NCBI GenBank assembly: GCA_021399435.1
Contig: JAJTUP010000034.1
Coordinates: 124,001-188,000 of the forward strand
Direction of reading: 5' to 3'
Source of the DNA: Diaporthe sp. PMI_573
Lineage: Eukaryota; Ascomycota; Sordariomycetes; Diaporthales; Diaporthaceae
DNA length: 64,000 bases
Below are positions 21,815 to 34,141 of the stretch, one piece after another. Numbering within the stretch: the first letter of the stretch is position 1; each line of letters starts with the position of its first letter. Below the pieces are notes generated by a model, which did no database searches, was not told the DNA's origin, and was given only the letters and a program-made list of their open reading frames with translations. Both the position numbers and the translations under genes were made by a program.

Positions 21815-24289
21815 CGTGTCGCATTTTCCAGCGACGTGAGGCCAGAAGGTGAAATTGTGATGGTAAAGCGAGGTGTTGTGAGTGCGATGGTGATATCGTG
21901 AAGGCTTCAGTTCTTGTTGACCACCCTTCAGGCGGCCTATCGTTCCTTGACCGGTTTGTATGCTGTTCTTTGTTGGCGAGTGGAACTTACACAGCTTATG
22001 AAGGCGTGCGCACCGCTTGTGGAACAAGGTTCTGGCGCACTATCAGAACAGAAAGGGGCTGAATCTTGAACGGCTTAAAGCAGGACCTGTAGATGATCGA
22101 AGAATCGCTCTGCGGGAAGGAGCGGAACAAGTGCGGCTCCTGGAACTCATTATCTGACGATATTCGAGGCCCTCAACATGGCTGGCAGTGTGTAAGCGTG
22201 AGGGAATGAACGTGATGAAACTACAGACGGCCAGAGGCAAGGACTACCACACTGTGGCCACTTGTGCCGCGCGAGGCAGTTTCTCTAGGCTGTAATTCTT
22301 TCCCAGAGGCATGATTGTCCATACGTTGTGTGGGTGAGATGGGGCTATAAGGATACGTATTCGAGGCCTCCAAAGCTCACAGGATTTGTAAACCGATTGG
22401 GCATGACTTGACCAGTACGGGCTACGGACCTTGTAAGAAAACTACGGGTCAACGTACTGTATGATAACCTCGCGTGACGATTTGGAAGATTGCATGCTGG
22501 TCAGGCGTTCGCATTTGATATCTATCTACTCTTGAGCATTTGAAAAATCTCGCCGGCCCTACTAGCTGTACAGCATACGAGTGTTTTCCATGGCCGTACT
22601 CGAGATGGCGCTATCCTCGAGGGACACAGATGCCGCATCCGAGCCTCAACGTGAGCATCGCTGAGCAAACAGAGTGATGTTCTACACATATAAAAGGAGG
22701 CTTGTCTAGAGATGCTTGTGATCGAGCTACTCGAAAAATACAAAGCAAATTATGGCACGGGAAGGGGGAAAAGTAAAGCCGGCAGCTGGAATTGGCAGGT
22801 TCCGAGTTCGGGTGAGGTCGGCGGCAGCCGGTCCGGAGCCGAGACGCGTCTGACAGGGATTCGGTTCCGGAGCAGCCCCGGAGTCGGCCGATGCAACGTC
22901 ACAAGTACGGACTTGCCAGGCTCTCGACGCGAGTTCTCGATTGGAGCGTGAGTGGATGCATAGTCATTTAGCCGCTCCAACATGGCGTCCTGCGATGGAT
23001 TTTAAAGTGAGGACCGGTAGCCGTCTGAACGGAGTGGGAGTGGCGTAAAGGAAGAGAGACGAGAAACGGAGGAAGCAGAAAGCGCGTCGGGCAGGGGTAG
23101 GCGCGGGAAGGAGAGGCGGCGAGCCACGGCCCTAATAAGTGGACGCACTGGCTGGGCAGGACCCAGGAATCAGAGTGCCTGGGCAGTGGCACCAAGCCTG
23201 GGAGTCTTAGCAAGAGAGCATGCACCCTCCAAGAAGCATCTTATGATCACTGGTGCATGAACCCAGGCTGTGGTGATACGCGGTGCTGGCTCTCCGGCTG
23301 CGCGTGGGATGAAACAATGACGAGGCCCCGGGAAGGTGGAGAGAGTCGTGGGAATACAGTGCAAGTGCAGCAGGGACGGGACGGACAAGTTCGTAACCCT
23401 TGAATGGTGACATTTTAGGGGGCTGCGGTGTGCCTGCCCGTGTGCTGTGCTGTACTGCATGCAGTCCAGGCAACCAGGACTGGACTAACAGGTAACAGGC
23501 CGAAAGGTTGAAGGTGAGGTGACTCGGGCCACTAGGGACGCGGGACCCCGTCAATCACGGCCAGCTCATTGCTCACCCAGGCCCTAGCTCGTCTGCCGCC
23601 CGCCCCAAAACGCGGTTGTAAGCCGGCTGCGCAGCGCGTCAAGCAAGGAAAATTGAAGGTTCCAAGGTCGCAGCGAGACACAGCTGATCCGATCCCAGGG
23701 TAGGTAGGTACCCAGGTACTGTCTTGGCCTGCTCAAAACCGACCAGATTCGCTTGCCCGGCCGCCTTCATCGAGGCCATGAAACATTTGTCTCTGCATTT
23801 CAATCCGTCATTCTATCAATCAATCAATCTGCATCTCCGTGCTCCTGTCTGTTTGCTTTTTGATATCCTGAGAGAGCAAGGTCTGCAACCACAACCTCAC
23901 CTCACCTCCCACGACACAACTCCCCGTCTATCACTCATTGACAGGGCACAGATAACTGGGAGGTGCCGCTTCTGGGCCCCAAGCACACTGGGCTCTGACA
24001 CGGGTTCTTGTGGGGACGGGCGGACGGTCTGACGGACCCTGGAACGCGGTACCGTCCTCCACTCCCGTACTGTACGCGACTTGACCTGGGACCGCGATTT
24101 GGGCTCTGCAAAAAAAGGACCCCCAGCCCAGCCCTTTTCCTCTCTTTCGGATCACCTTCTCCCCTTTCCATTTCCTCGGGTCTGGGTCGAGTTTGCCTGC
24201 AGGGAAACGTCCACTCCTTGATTCCCACACGTACACGCATACTCACTCATTGTGCGTACCAATTGCTATGCGCGCTTAATTCCATCATC
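21815..24289. other. Long intergenic region
   Basis: About 2.5 kb between divergent genes. No frame here has recognisable domains. A TATAAAAG lies near 22690. The region before 24290 is CT-rich with several pyrimidine tracts, typical of a long fungal promoter and 5' UTR. Confidence 0.4.
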
Positions 24290-26196
24290 ATGGACTCGTC
24301 GCCCCGCACAAAGGCAGACGACCGCCCTGCCTCTGCCCCTGGGGATCGCGACACATCCACCACCAAGCGACCCTCCTCCCAGTCCCAGCTCCTGCCGCCC
24401 CTCGAGCTGCTGTCGTCGTCGCCAGGCCTGCCAGCATTGCCCAATGTGCCCTCGAGACGCCAGAGCAGGCCCGTCTCCGCTCACAAGCCCGCGTCTGGTG
24501 TCGGCAACAATGACTACCTGAAGTATCCTACCCCTGTGCCCACCTCCAGCACCGGCATCCTTTCCTCGTCCCCCCCACGCGTCCATGCCCGCCCACCACC
24601 CCAACGCGCCCCTAGCATCGTGTCTGAACGTGCTCCTCTGTCCGCCGTGCCCTCCGTCGAGCTCGATGAGAACGGTGACACCCTCCGCATGGGCAGGTCC
24701 AGCAACTCTTCCGACTACCAGCTGTCCGCCAACCGCCTCATCAGTCGCGTCCACGTCAAGGCCAGATATGTCCCCGCAACCGTCCCGCTGCAGCCCAACA
24801 AGATCGAGATCGAATGCAATGGTTGGAACGGCCTCAATTTGAATTGCCAGGGCAGGACCTATGACATGCACAAGGGCGAGGTGCTCTCTTTCGAGACCGA
24901 GGGCGTCGAGATCATGCTCAACGTCCAGGATGCACGCGTCCTGATACATTGGCCCAAGAGGGATGCGAGGGACGGCCTGGCGGATCTGGGCTGGGAGGAT
25001 TCACCGCCGCGTTCGGTCCGGAACGGCGCGTCCCAGCTCGGAGGTGGCAGCCCGCGCCTCGGAAGTGGTGCTGGTCTCGGCTTGCTGCAGTCTAGTCCCC
25101 TGCACAGGACGACGCGCATCACGTCTCCGGAATCGCCAACTCCTGCACACGCGTCCTTGCAGCAAGTCATGTCTGATGACGTCCCCAGCAACTCTCAGCA
25201 CAGCAGCATCCTGTCCGACTTGCCAAGCATCAGCGAGAGGGAAAAGAGCGTTGAGATCTATGAGGATGAGGATGCCGGCGAGCAGGGGGTAGTAGCCGCC
25301 AGGGCCGGATTGACCGGTGACCAGAGCTTCATGACCGACATCAACGACAGTTTCTCGAGCGACCTTAGTGACGCCAGCTCGGATGGAGAAGATGAGAACT
25401 ACCCCAACGAGGAAAATGACCCCATTGTCCACTCATTCGGCCCCTTCGGCGCCAACCTCAACAGTCGTATGGCTATGGCTTCATTCCACGCTGACTCGCC
25501 TAAGCGCCGTCGACTTGAATCTGGAGGGTTTGCATCGCCTCGAGTCAATGGAGTCTCCAGGGTGCGGGCGTCTGCAGGTGCCGCGGACCACTCTCTATCT
25601 GGCAAGTCCGCGTCAACGTCCCGGGAAGCGAGTATCGGCCACAAGGCCTCGCACCCACCTACGCCAGATGGCAATAGGCATGAGGCCTCTGCGCAGGCCG
25701 AGAAGGAGAAGGAAGTCCAGCCTGATGTGAGCCACCTGGATGTTGCACCTATTACCAACCACGTTGTCAATCAGCTGGCCTTCTCCCGCCTCTCGTCCAC
25801 CCCACTGTCGACCATCATGGCCAACCTCCCTGCCGAGGAGAAGAAAGACCTACTCCGCCACCACTTGAAGTTCATCGTCGAGACCGCCACTTGTATAGGT
25901 ACTATTGAGCGTGAGGGCAAGGATGCTGACGGCAAGCCGCTGGAGAGCCAGTACTACTACATTCCCGAGAAGGACGACGACGAACATAGGCGAGCGGCGG
26001 TCGTGGATGGGTTGAGGAAGCCGACCCTGCGGAATTGTCGGAAGCATCATGTGGTACGCACATCCCCTTTTCAGCCTTGGCTTTTGCAATTCCCGTGTCC
26101 AATCCCGACCTGTTATGAGTTCGCCCTCAGACCAAATATGATGTACTGACAGTTCTCTTGCAGCAATATTATTGGAAGAGACCAAGGACGCCATAG
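24290..26196 (+). CDS. FHA-domain protein, Tos4/Plm2-like, 598 aa
   Basis: Exons 24290-26053 and 26164-26196 give 598 aa; the small last exon supplies QYYWKRPRTP, a much better end than reading through the intron. The Ser/Pro-rich N-terminus leads to a forkhead-associated domain at about residues 130-225: RMGRSSNSSDYQLSANRLISRVHV contains the Gly-Arg-Ser and SRxH phosphothreonine-binding residues. The middle is acidic and disordered, with KRRR near residue 405 as a possible nuclear signal. The C-terminal ~110 residues (LPAEEKKDLLRHHLKFIVE...) are helical and conserved-looking. In yeast the related proteins Tos4 and Plm2 are chromatin-bound factors of the G1/S and DNA-damage responses. A similar nuclear role is inferred. 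Confidence 0.82.
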
Positions 26197-27300
26197 GTTG
26201 TTCAACGTGGCGAGGCCTGGCCAATCCCTGTCCGCATGCACCGTGCCTCAAACATCACGCGGTAATGCTGTCAATAACATCACAGCATCTCCTTGTTGCC
26301 CTTGCGTTCAGACAAACCATCTCGTCATCCATCCCAACCTACTGTCTACAGTCAACGGATGATAAGCTTGCAATGTCGACCCTTTCCATACACAACAAGG
26401 TGTTGTTCCTGAGCGAGAACCAGACGAAATTCTGATCGGTCTTCCAGCCTCAACATACCATACACGTCTAATGCCCCTTTTACGCCAGCATCGTCACGCC
26501 GCTATCATGACATGACCTGATATTATATCACCGCCCTGTTTTCATCTTATCGACTACCGCCTCTGCACATACAGATTTCCTTCTTGCATAGCGGGAAGGA
26601 GTTTTCGAAGGAAGATTGGGATAGTGCCGACTATTTCATCTTGAATTTTCTCTTTTCCTCCCTGCCCCTCCCCCCCCCCCCCCATCAAAACAACACAACA
26701 CAACTACACACACAACTAGTCCTGCTGTTTGGCACTTGCACTATTAGTCACAGAGGAAGTCTAGACATCCCCGGAAGGTATAAAAGGTCATTGGCTTCGT
26801 ACAGCTGATTGTGGCTGGCCTCTAACGATTTTGATGTTATATCAATGCGTATGATCGAGTGAGGACGGTACAAGGGCAGCTGAGGTTGCAAGAAAAGAAT
26901 GAATGTCGAGAATCACTTTGTGGAGGATGAACTGGGTGCATTAGGGGTCTATTGTTCTGGTAGTTGACGAATGGATGTGTGATTGCGGCAGTCGAGACAT
27001 TTCATGATGCTTTCATCTCAGGCAGCAGATTGAGAATCTTCTTTCGTGCCCCTACCTTTCTTACCCTTTTCTCAAACCCCTTACTGTCTTTGCCCAACTT
27101 GTTCCTATCTCATGCACCCAAACAACAAGTCAACGAGGATCACATACCACTACAAAAGGCAGTCTCAACATGCGGTGACAAAAGGCAGGAGCGACTGTCC
27201 ATGTGGCAGAGTTTGCCACGACCTCAAACATAACGGCTCAGTCAAGGCTATTCGCTAGAAGTTCAATCAATTGGCCGAGTATCTTTACAGTCTATACCGT
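26197..27300. other. Convergent 3' region with a poly-C tract
   Basis: This gap lies between the ends of the FHA gene (+) and the reductase gene (-). A C homopolymer of about 14-16 bases lies near 26670, followed by an AC-rich stretch. I see no gene. Confidence 0.45.
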
Positions 27301-30300
27301 CTACAGTCCCCACGTCTTAATCCATCCTGCCATATTCTTCTGAGTGATAGGGCCCAGGCTAGCCGCGGTGGGGCTGTCACGAACAAGCTCATCCGTTGCG
27401 AAGTTCATGGCAGCCTCACTCGACAGGAAGCCCTTGTAGAAGTCCGCCAACTTCGCGCCGGGGTTCTTGTCCAGGATATGCGCGCTCGTGTCCTTGGTTT
27501 TATCGAGGCGGTCCAGCCACTCGTCAAGAGGTACGACCTCGGACGTGAGGGTCCTCACCGCAGGGAGCAGTTCCTTCTCCCAGGTGGTGACATTGGGGTT
27601 CACCACGTTGTAGACAGGGGTGAATCCGGCTCTTTCTCTGTACCTCTCAACCGCATCGACGAGATCGCTCGTGATCTTGGCCAGCTCGTCGACGGGGATC
27701 CAGTCGACCTTCTGGCCGATGGTGGCTGGCGCCGCACCGAGGAACTTGGAGCTGGCCACGATGGAGGGGAGCCACTCCCAGATGTTCCACGCGCCGCCGC
27801 CGGCCAGCGGGCCCGACACTTGGCCGACGCGCAGCACGGCGGCGGCCGAGGAGAGACCTGCCTCGGCGCACGAGGCGGTAAACTGGTGCGTCATGCGCTC
27901 GCAGACAAACTTGGCCGAGCCGTAGCCCTCGAGGGCGAGGTCCTTTGCCTCGTCGCGGTCGAAGACGATCTCCGGCACGGGGTTCCTTGGGTTCGTCCTG
28001 CGCACAGAGGCGCCGATGCTGGAGATAAAGAGGAAGGACGGATGCCTCCTCCCCGCGAGGGCTACCTCAAGGAGGTTCAGCGTGCCGGCAAACTGCGGCT
28101 CGAACTGGGCGACTGCCATCAGAAAATTGACCGGGAAGGCGTCTGCAGCATTCAGAGTCAGCTATCAAAGGACCAAGGGAGTAGTTTCACACAAATTGGG
28201 GGAGGAAAGGGTCACAATGTGGGCATAGCCTGTCTCGAAACCAGCAGTGCGATAAATTCTTTGAGGCACTGGCCACGTTTGGTAGAACTTGCTACTTGAA
28301 GGGGTTAAACTTGTATCCAGAAGCTGCTTACTGTGGATGATGGAGGTCGTCTCGCGGAGGAGGATGTCGTGCTCGTCGTCGGTGAGGCCGAGCTTGGGCG
28401 CCGCGACGTCCATGTTCATGAAGACCACGCGGCCTGCGTCGATGGCTGGCTGCAGGGCGGGCAGGCCCCTGGAGCTCAGCGCCTTGATTTGTCGCTCTTG
28501 CGCGTCGGCGGCGCGGTTGAGGCAGATCACCTTGTTGACGTCCGGCCGGGCGAGGAGGGTCGCCAGGAGGTAGCTCCCCAGAGAGCCGGTTGTGCCGGTG
28601 ACGGCGACGACCTGGCCTGGTGCGTAGCCGTTGGAGTGTCCGTTCAGGCCGTTCTGCTGCACTCTCCTCTCGACGAGCTTCTTTACCTCGGCCTCGTACC
28701 TGTCGACCATTTCCACCGCCTCGTTGGCGCCGTCTTCGCCGCTGGTGCCGTTTGTCTCGGAGAGCAGCTTCGACAGGCTGTGGGCCATCTTCCGAGGCGT
28801 CGGCGCGGTGTACATCAGGCGAATGCCAATCTGACCGAGCTTATGCTCGGGCGTGCCGAAGTCTCTCAGGGCTGCTTTCAGCCGTGAAGACAGGGACGCG
28901 ACGGCGAACGAATCCATGCCGAAGTTGAAGGCGTCGTCATCTGGGCTGAGGCTCTGGTGCTCCAGGGTCTGCGCGTAGAGCTCCCTCAGGAACGGAACCA
29001 GGTCCTCGGGGGAAGTCGACTTCAAGGGTGGCAGGCCGCTCGTTAGGAGGCCCTGCTCGGACTGTGTGTACAAGTCATCAATCTCGTTGTGATAGAATGA
29101 CACAGTAAGCCGCCTCTGGACGCTACCCTTTGGTGACCGTGAGAACGGCTTGTCCTTCTTTGTGAAAAGCACGAGCTCCTTGGGCACGCGACCGAATTTG
29201 GGCGCCTGGTGGTTTGCCTCGTCGATAGCCGGCCACAACCTAGTCAGGGTTGTTTGCCTCCATCTTGACTCGGCCTCAGGAGACTCAAAGGGTTGGTCCG
29301 GATAGCAGCTCTCGTCCAGCTCGATGAGCAGGCACAGTCTAAAGCGCCGCTCTCCAGCGAGCATCACGGCGGTGATTTCAGGATGCGCTCCGATCTTGTC
29401 CTCCATGTTCTTGGGGTCAAACTTCAGGCCGTTGCTCATGGCGATCCAGTTGTCGGCCCGTCCACGGTACACCCACCAGCCTGAGTTGTCGTCCACAGGC
29501 GAGAAAAGGTCCTTGGTCCGGTACTCCTTGAGATCCGGATAGCTGTGGAAGATCAGGTGGGTCTTCTCAACCAGCTCTGTCCGGGGGTAAACCAGCTCGT
29601 ACAAGCCCGGCTCGGTCTCTTCCATCCGCTGGCCCATGTCGATGAACTTGAAGGCGTTCCAGTACTTGTTGTCAGTCGAGGCATCCGTGTGGTACAGGGA
29701 GGCTTCCGTGGAGCCAATGAAGTTAATCAAGTGCGGCACAGCTTCTGCGACCTTGCTGCCCGAGGTCGGGTTCATCGGCCCTCCGCCGTAGGCGACGTGC
29801 TTCATCTTGGCGAGCGCATCCATGCCCGGCTGGTACTTGAGCATGTTCTCGAGGATCGACGGTGCGAACATGCCGCAGTCCGGGCGGGTGACTTGCAGCA
29901 TCCCGGTCACGTTCTCGGACGTGAGGCGGGTGCCAGGCACGGGGACGATCATTGTCTTTGCTCCAACCACCATACTCGCCAGGAACGCGATCATGCCGCC
30001 GGCCTAAGTCCTTGTCAGTGGTCAGAAGGACCCAGTGTATGAATTGTCTGCACATACGTGGTAGAATGGGAAAGACATGAAGAGCCTTGTCCTGGACCAA
30101 AGCTGCTCAAACACGAGCTCGCCCGTCGAGCCAGGCGGCCGGATACTGCGGTCCATCTGGGAGGCGAAGACGGGAATAGCTGAATGTGTCCAGTAGATTG
30201 GCTTGGGATGGCCAGTCGTGCCGGATGTGTGCAGGCCCATAAATGGCTTATTCTTGACTTCCTCGAAGGTGTGCGTGAAAGGGAAATCCTCGACTTTGTT

Positions 30301-30815
30301 TTTGCTTAGAAAGTCCTCATACATTGGTGCCTCAACCCATCGCATGTCGTCTTTGGTTGCTGCGTGCAGGTCCTCTAACATATCGAAACTCTCTTTGCTG
30401 AAGAACATGGTCTTTGCGCCAACATCTTGGAAGAGCATACGGTTCGCATTGACCGTGTTACTGGGTGAGGGTAATACAGCCTGTTTGTGTTGCTGCGGTC
30501 AGCAGAGAAAAGGAATCTGGCGTACACCAAGTTGGAACATACACATTTTCCGGCCTTCATCGCTCCAAGCGCCCAAATGTAGTATCTCAAGTCCATCCGA
30601 CCCATGTAGAAGAACTTCTCTTCATCTTGGGCCAAATTCTTGGACAAAAACCAGGCGGCCCTGTTGGCCGCGTTGTCGACGTCGGCATAGCTCAATTCCA
30701 GGACAATACCCTCCGGGTTGGTGACGACGAAAAAAGGCTCGGTCTGGTTTATTCTCTCTCTCTTGATAAAGTTGGGCAAGAGGCCCTTCTCTGTTGTCCA
30801 CCAAATATCCGACAT
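27301..30815 (-). CDS. NRPS-like adenylate-forming reductase (A-T-R), 1,069 aa
   Basis: Four exons: 30815-30543, 30480-30058, 30003-28332 and 28142-27301, all in phase. Domains: an AMP-binding adenylation domain with the core TSGTTGHPKP near residue 176 and a YRGRADNW motif; a thiolation domain with GMDSFA, whose Ser near residue 597 would carry phosphopantetheine; and a thioester-reductase domain with the NAD(P)-binding TGTTGSLGS near residue 705. There is no condensation domain. Such enzymes activate a carboxylic acid as adenylate, load it on the carrier and release it as aldehyde or alcohol; L-aminoadipate reductase is the classic relative. The substrate cannot be read here. The 189-nt third intron is a family A repeated intron and splits the conserved IIHNAFPVNF segment of the reductase domain. 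An alternative with that intron retained ends prematurely. Confidence 0.9.
28143..28331 (-). repeat. Family A repeated intron (introner-like), copy A1
   Basis: Read on the minus strand this 189-nt intron starts GTAAGCAGCTTCTGG and ends GATGCTGCAG apart from one base change. By hand alignment it differs from the intron at 49516-49705 by about 18 substitutions and one 1-base gap (~90% identity). It carries an in-frame stop if retained, so it must be spliced. Confidence 0.9.
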
Positions 30816-30956
30816 TGTTAAGGGAGAAAATTGTTAAAGGCTTTAATTACAAGGACAGCACCCTGGTCAGCGAAGGATCAATAAGCTTAAAAACAAATCC
30901 TAGAACAATTCACAGATGTCTTGGAAGCAGAGTCGAATCGACCGGGGCTTGGCACA

Positions 30957-30964
30957 TTTTTATA
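30957..30964 (-). promoter_or_regulatory. TATA box candidate for the A-T-R gene
   Basis: On the minus strand this reads TATAAAAA, about 142 bp upstream of the ATG at 30815. Position and sequence fit a fungal TATA box; no functional evidence. Confidence 0.45.
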
Positions 30965-31338
30965 TGATGGCAGCGAACCAGCGCCGAGTTGTTTCGAGGT
31001 TTCGTCACTCATACTCATGCACACCGAAAAGCGTGTCTTGCACCCACTGACTACCTAGGAAACTCCGTATGCGCCTCTCGCCATCTGACGCTCAAACCGA
31101 GCCTCCGAGAGCACAGAGAGAAAGGGCCCACATATAAGGAGCGGCTCCATCGCGGAACAGGTGCGGAAAGATCTTGAGGGCGCTCGTAGTGGGTCACGAT
31201 GTCATTGCTCAGAATTGTTTATTCCCGAGCCCACGAGTGGCCGAACAGGGATGAGCGGCCGGCGTTTTGGTCGATGTTAACGTCAGGATCGCGAGGCGTC
31301 CCCACAATTCCACAAGGCAAGCTTTTTCTTCTAGAACC

Positions 31339-31591
31339 AGTTATATCCCTGGCTAGATAAGGACCAAACTACACAAGTGGTTATAAGCCCGGAGTCTATT
31401 TCTCTGAGTATACATGTAGCCGTTTGGCGAAGGGACGTCTAAGACACTATCCTGTTCGAGCCCAGATAAAAAAAAAACAAAGGACTTATACAGCAGGGGA
31501 AGAGCCCAGAAGACTGCCTTGTGTCCAGCTCATCTTCGACAATCCGAGGTGGAGAGTTGTATCCCTGGCTAGATGAGAACCAAACTACACT
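31339..31591 (+). repeat. Direct repeat pair, 37 bp
   Basis: Copies at 31339-31375 and 31555-31591 share CCCTGGCTAGAT and ACCAAACTACAC, differing at only a few positions, mainly A/G changes. The offset is 216 bp. They could be remnants of a small mobile element or a local duplication. Confidence 0.6.
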
Positions 31592-34133
31592 GCAGAGGTG
31601 TGAGTGCATCCATTTGCCCTCTGTAGACAAGTATGATCGTTGTTCCCTCCCTCGGGCCTTGGTGGATCGCGGATCTGTCCGCGAGTCCCGCACGGCTTTA
31701 GCTGCGGTTTCGCCGTGGGCGCGAAGGCGCGAGGGAAAGCCCCTGAATCGTTCGGCGCCGTGCGCAGGCCGCGATAAAATGGAGACTGTACGCCAGCAAG
31801 CTCAGGCCAGGCTGTCAGGATATATTCGGAACCGATATATTCGGCAGCGGTAAGATTCTATAAGGCGGAAGTCCCGCTTCAAGGCGATACCTGAACGACA
31901 TTCTGGAGTCATGATCACTCAAGGCCACTTCCGGCTTGACAGCCACACCTCTGAAGCACACAGCCAACGCATTTTCCATTCCAGTGAGGACGGTCGCCTG
32001 ATGTATACTCGCGAATTCTTCGGAGCCATAAATGACTGCCCAGGCGCCTACCCTGTCGCACACAGCTCCTAGGCAGTCTTGATGCACCTCTAACCTTGGA
32101 TGTAGCCTGTTGAGGTCCCGAGGCTGTTGATGTGCCGTGCATGGACCATGAGGACCACGCCCTTGGTATTATTTGATTACGGGAGAGGAGTTTGGTGGAG
32201 GACTTTAAATGCAATATAAGCCATACGAAATCATTTACCAGCCGCCAGAACTTTTCTGAGTGACCTCGAACATCGAAAGAAACATAAAAATTGATTTCCT
32301 CCCAGACGCACATTCGCAGAAGATCATGTAGGCTTACAAGCCCCACTATAAGCCAATGGGCGGCTTTGAACCACCATGGAAATTCCCCAGTCCCATTAGC
32401 CCGTGTCGAAAGCGCAAAGTCTTCAGCTCCGTTTCTCCATCTGCGCCTTGAGCTGGCACAATCTCAAGACCCAGCCGTAACTCCTCCGCAATCCGCTTCC
32501 GGGCCGGATTATCCCCGTCATACATCCGTAGCGCACTCAGGTAGCTGGTGATGGCCTTGCCGCTCTTGTTCCTGAGGTTGATGTCCACCTTGTTATTCCA
32601 CAGGTACCACACTGTTCCGCAAATCCGGTTCCCCGCACGCCTCGCGTTCGCCGCCCAGTGCGGCAGGTCGGCGATAGACTTGAGGAAGACCGAAAGCGGA
32701 GTATCACCATTGCTGTCTAGCTCGGTCACGCTGGCGCCGGAAAGGATGAGGGTGCTCAACATTCGCTTAGATGGAGCGGCACGGGCGGCCGCGTGGAGGT
32801 AGACTCCTTTCGGCGCCCTGGGATTGTCGCGAATGGGCTGGTGCTGAAGCAGAATGGAAACGAGAGTGTGGTCCTGTAACGAGATGGCTTTCTCCAGAGG
32901 TGTCATGATGGTGCTCGACTGAGGTTTGAAATAGATGTCAGCGCCCGCCTCGAGTAGATCCCTGACGAGTTTCTCTTTGCTCGAAAGATATTCATGCAGC
33001 GCAATGTAGAGCGGAGTATGACCATTCTTATCCGGGGAATTAACCGAGACTTTCATCGCCAGCATTTGTTTGACAAGTTCTTTGTTGTTATGAGTGAGTC
33101 CCGCTTGAAGGATGGTGAGCTTTTCTTTCGGGCGCAAAAGGGGGCCCATCCGAGCTGGACACCTCTCCAGGTATCGACTTGCCATTCTGACGTCCCCGCA
33201 ACCTACCATCTTCATTAAATAGGTCGACTTGCTAAACAGAGTTCCACTGACATCAAGGTCAAGGAGGAGGTCGATAGAATTCAGGTGATGTGGTCTTTCA
33301 CGGACGAGTTCGAGCATCATCCTGTCAAAGTCTTCGTGCTTACAAGGGAAGTGTCGGTGCCGCACAAGTACGTCGCAGACTCCCAGAAGTCCACCGCGAA
33401 ACGCGGTCTCAAAGGGAGTGACCCCAACACTGTTTCGACCGTCACCCTTAGCTCCTCTTTGGAGAAGTGTGCGGACCATCCTCTCTTGCCTTTCGTCGTC
33501 ATGTCCATCGTGGAGGCGGCTGCGAGGTGAGCATGCCAGATGGAGGGCCGTGTCACCGGCGTTGTCTTTTGTATCCAGATTTGAGCCATAGTCCATCAGC
33601 ATCTTAATCGCAACTATTTCCGGCGCGGGGCGAAAGAAATGAGCGCCTCGTGGAGCTCTTGGCCCACAAGCACTGAGCAGGGGTGTTCGCCCGTCACAAC
33701 TATGATTTGACACATTAGCTGCCTGCCTGGAAAGTGGGTTCAAATAATAATAGAAAAGTGTTTGAGAAGGGGGTGAAGAAGGTTCAGAACAACGCGAAAA
33801 TGATGACAAATTGCCGTAAAATATTGATAAGAATGTAACCAAGACGTATCTGTGCGCACAAGACAGTTCCCGAGAACAACTCACTTTTGTGATTGCACAT
33901 CAGCACCCTCGGCGAGTAGGACCCGGAGTGCAGCCACATCGCAGTGCGTTGCCGCCAATTGAAGCGGCGACTCACGCTGCGGGCAAGTTTTGGCTTCGAG
34001 GTCAGCTCCTGATCTTAGCATAAGCTCAACTAGCTCCACGCGCTGCTCCTCTATGTCGTTAACCGGGGCTGGAGTACTGCTTAACGCTGGGTGCCGGCGG
34101 GGCCCGAGGAACTGCGTCGGTGGTTCACAGACA

Positions 34134-34141
34134 GCGTGAAG
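34134..34141 (+). repeat. Left target-site duplication (GCGTGAAG)
   Basis: This 8-bp sequence directly abuts the left terminal repeat and is repeated exactly at 35313-35320, as expected for hAT transposition. Confidence 0.92.

Larger units (their letters stand above)
30816..32345. other. Intergenic region with a direct repeat
   Basis: About 1.5 kb upstream of the reductase gene and downstream of the ankyrin gene. It holds two ~37-bp near-identical copies (31339-31375 and 31555-31591). On the minus strand, ~31860-32090 has a short open frame (GAVCDRVGAWAVIYGS...) that reads like coding sequence but lacks recognisable ends; it could be a relic. Confidence 0.4.

Noticed and set aside
24266..24949. 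227-aa minus-strand frame
   Set aside because: It is the shadow of the FHA gene's GC-rich first exon.
27271..28299. Long plus-strand open frame (342 aa)
   Set aside because: It is antisense to the reductase gene and its family A intron, has no domain, and mirrors the codon bias of the real gene.
31680..31770. GC-rich hairpin-like stretch considered as tRNA or structured RNA
   Set aside because: No tRNA arm pattern or B-box (GGTTCGAnTCC) is present.
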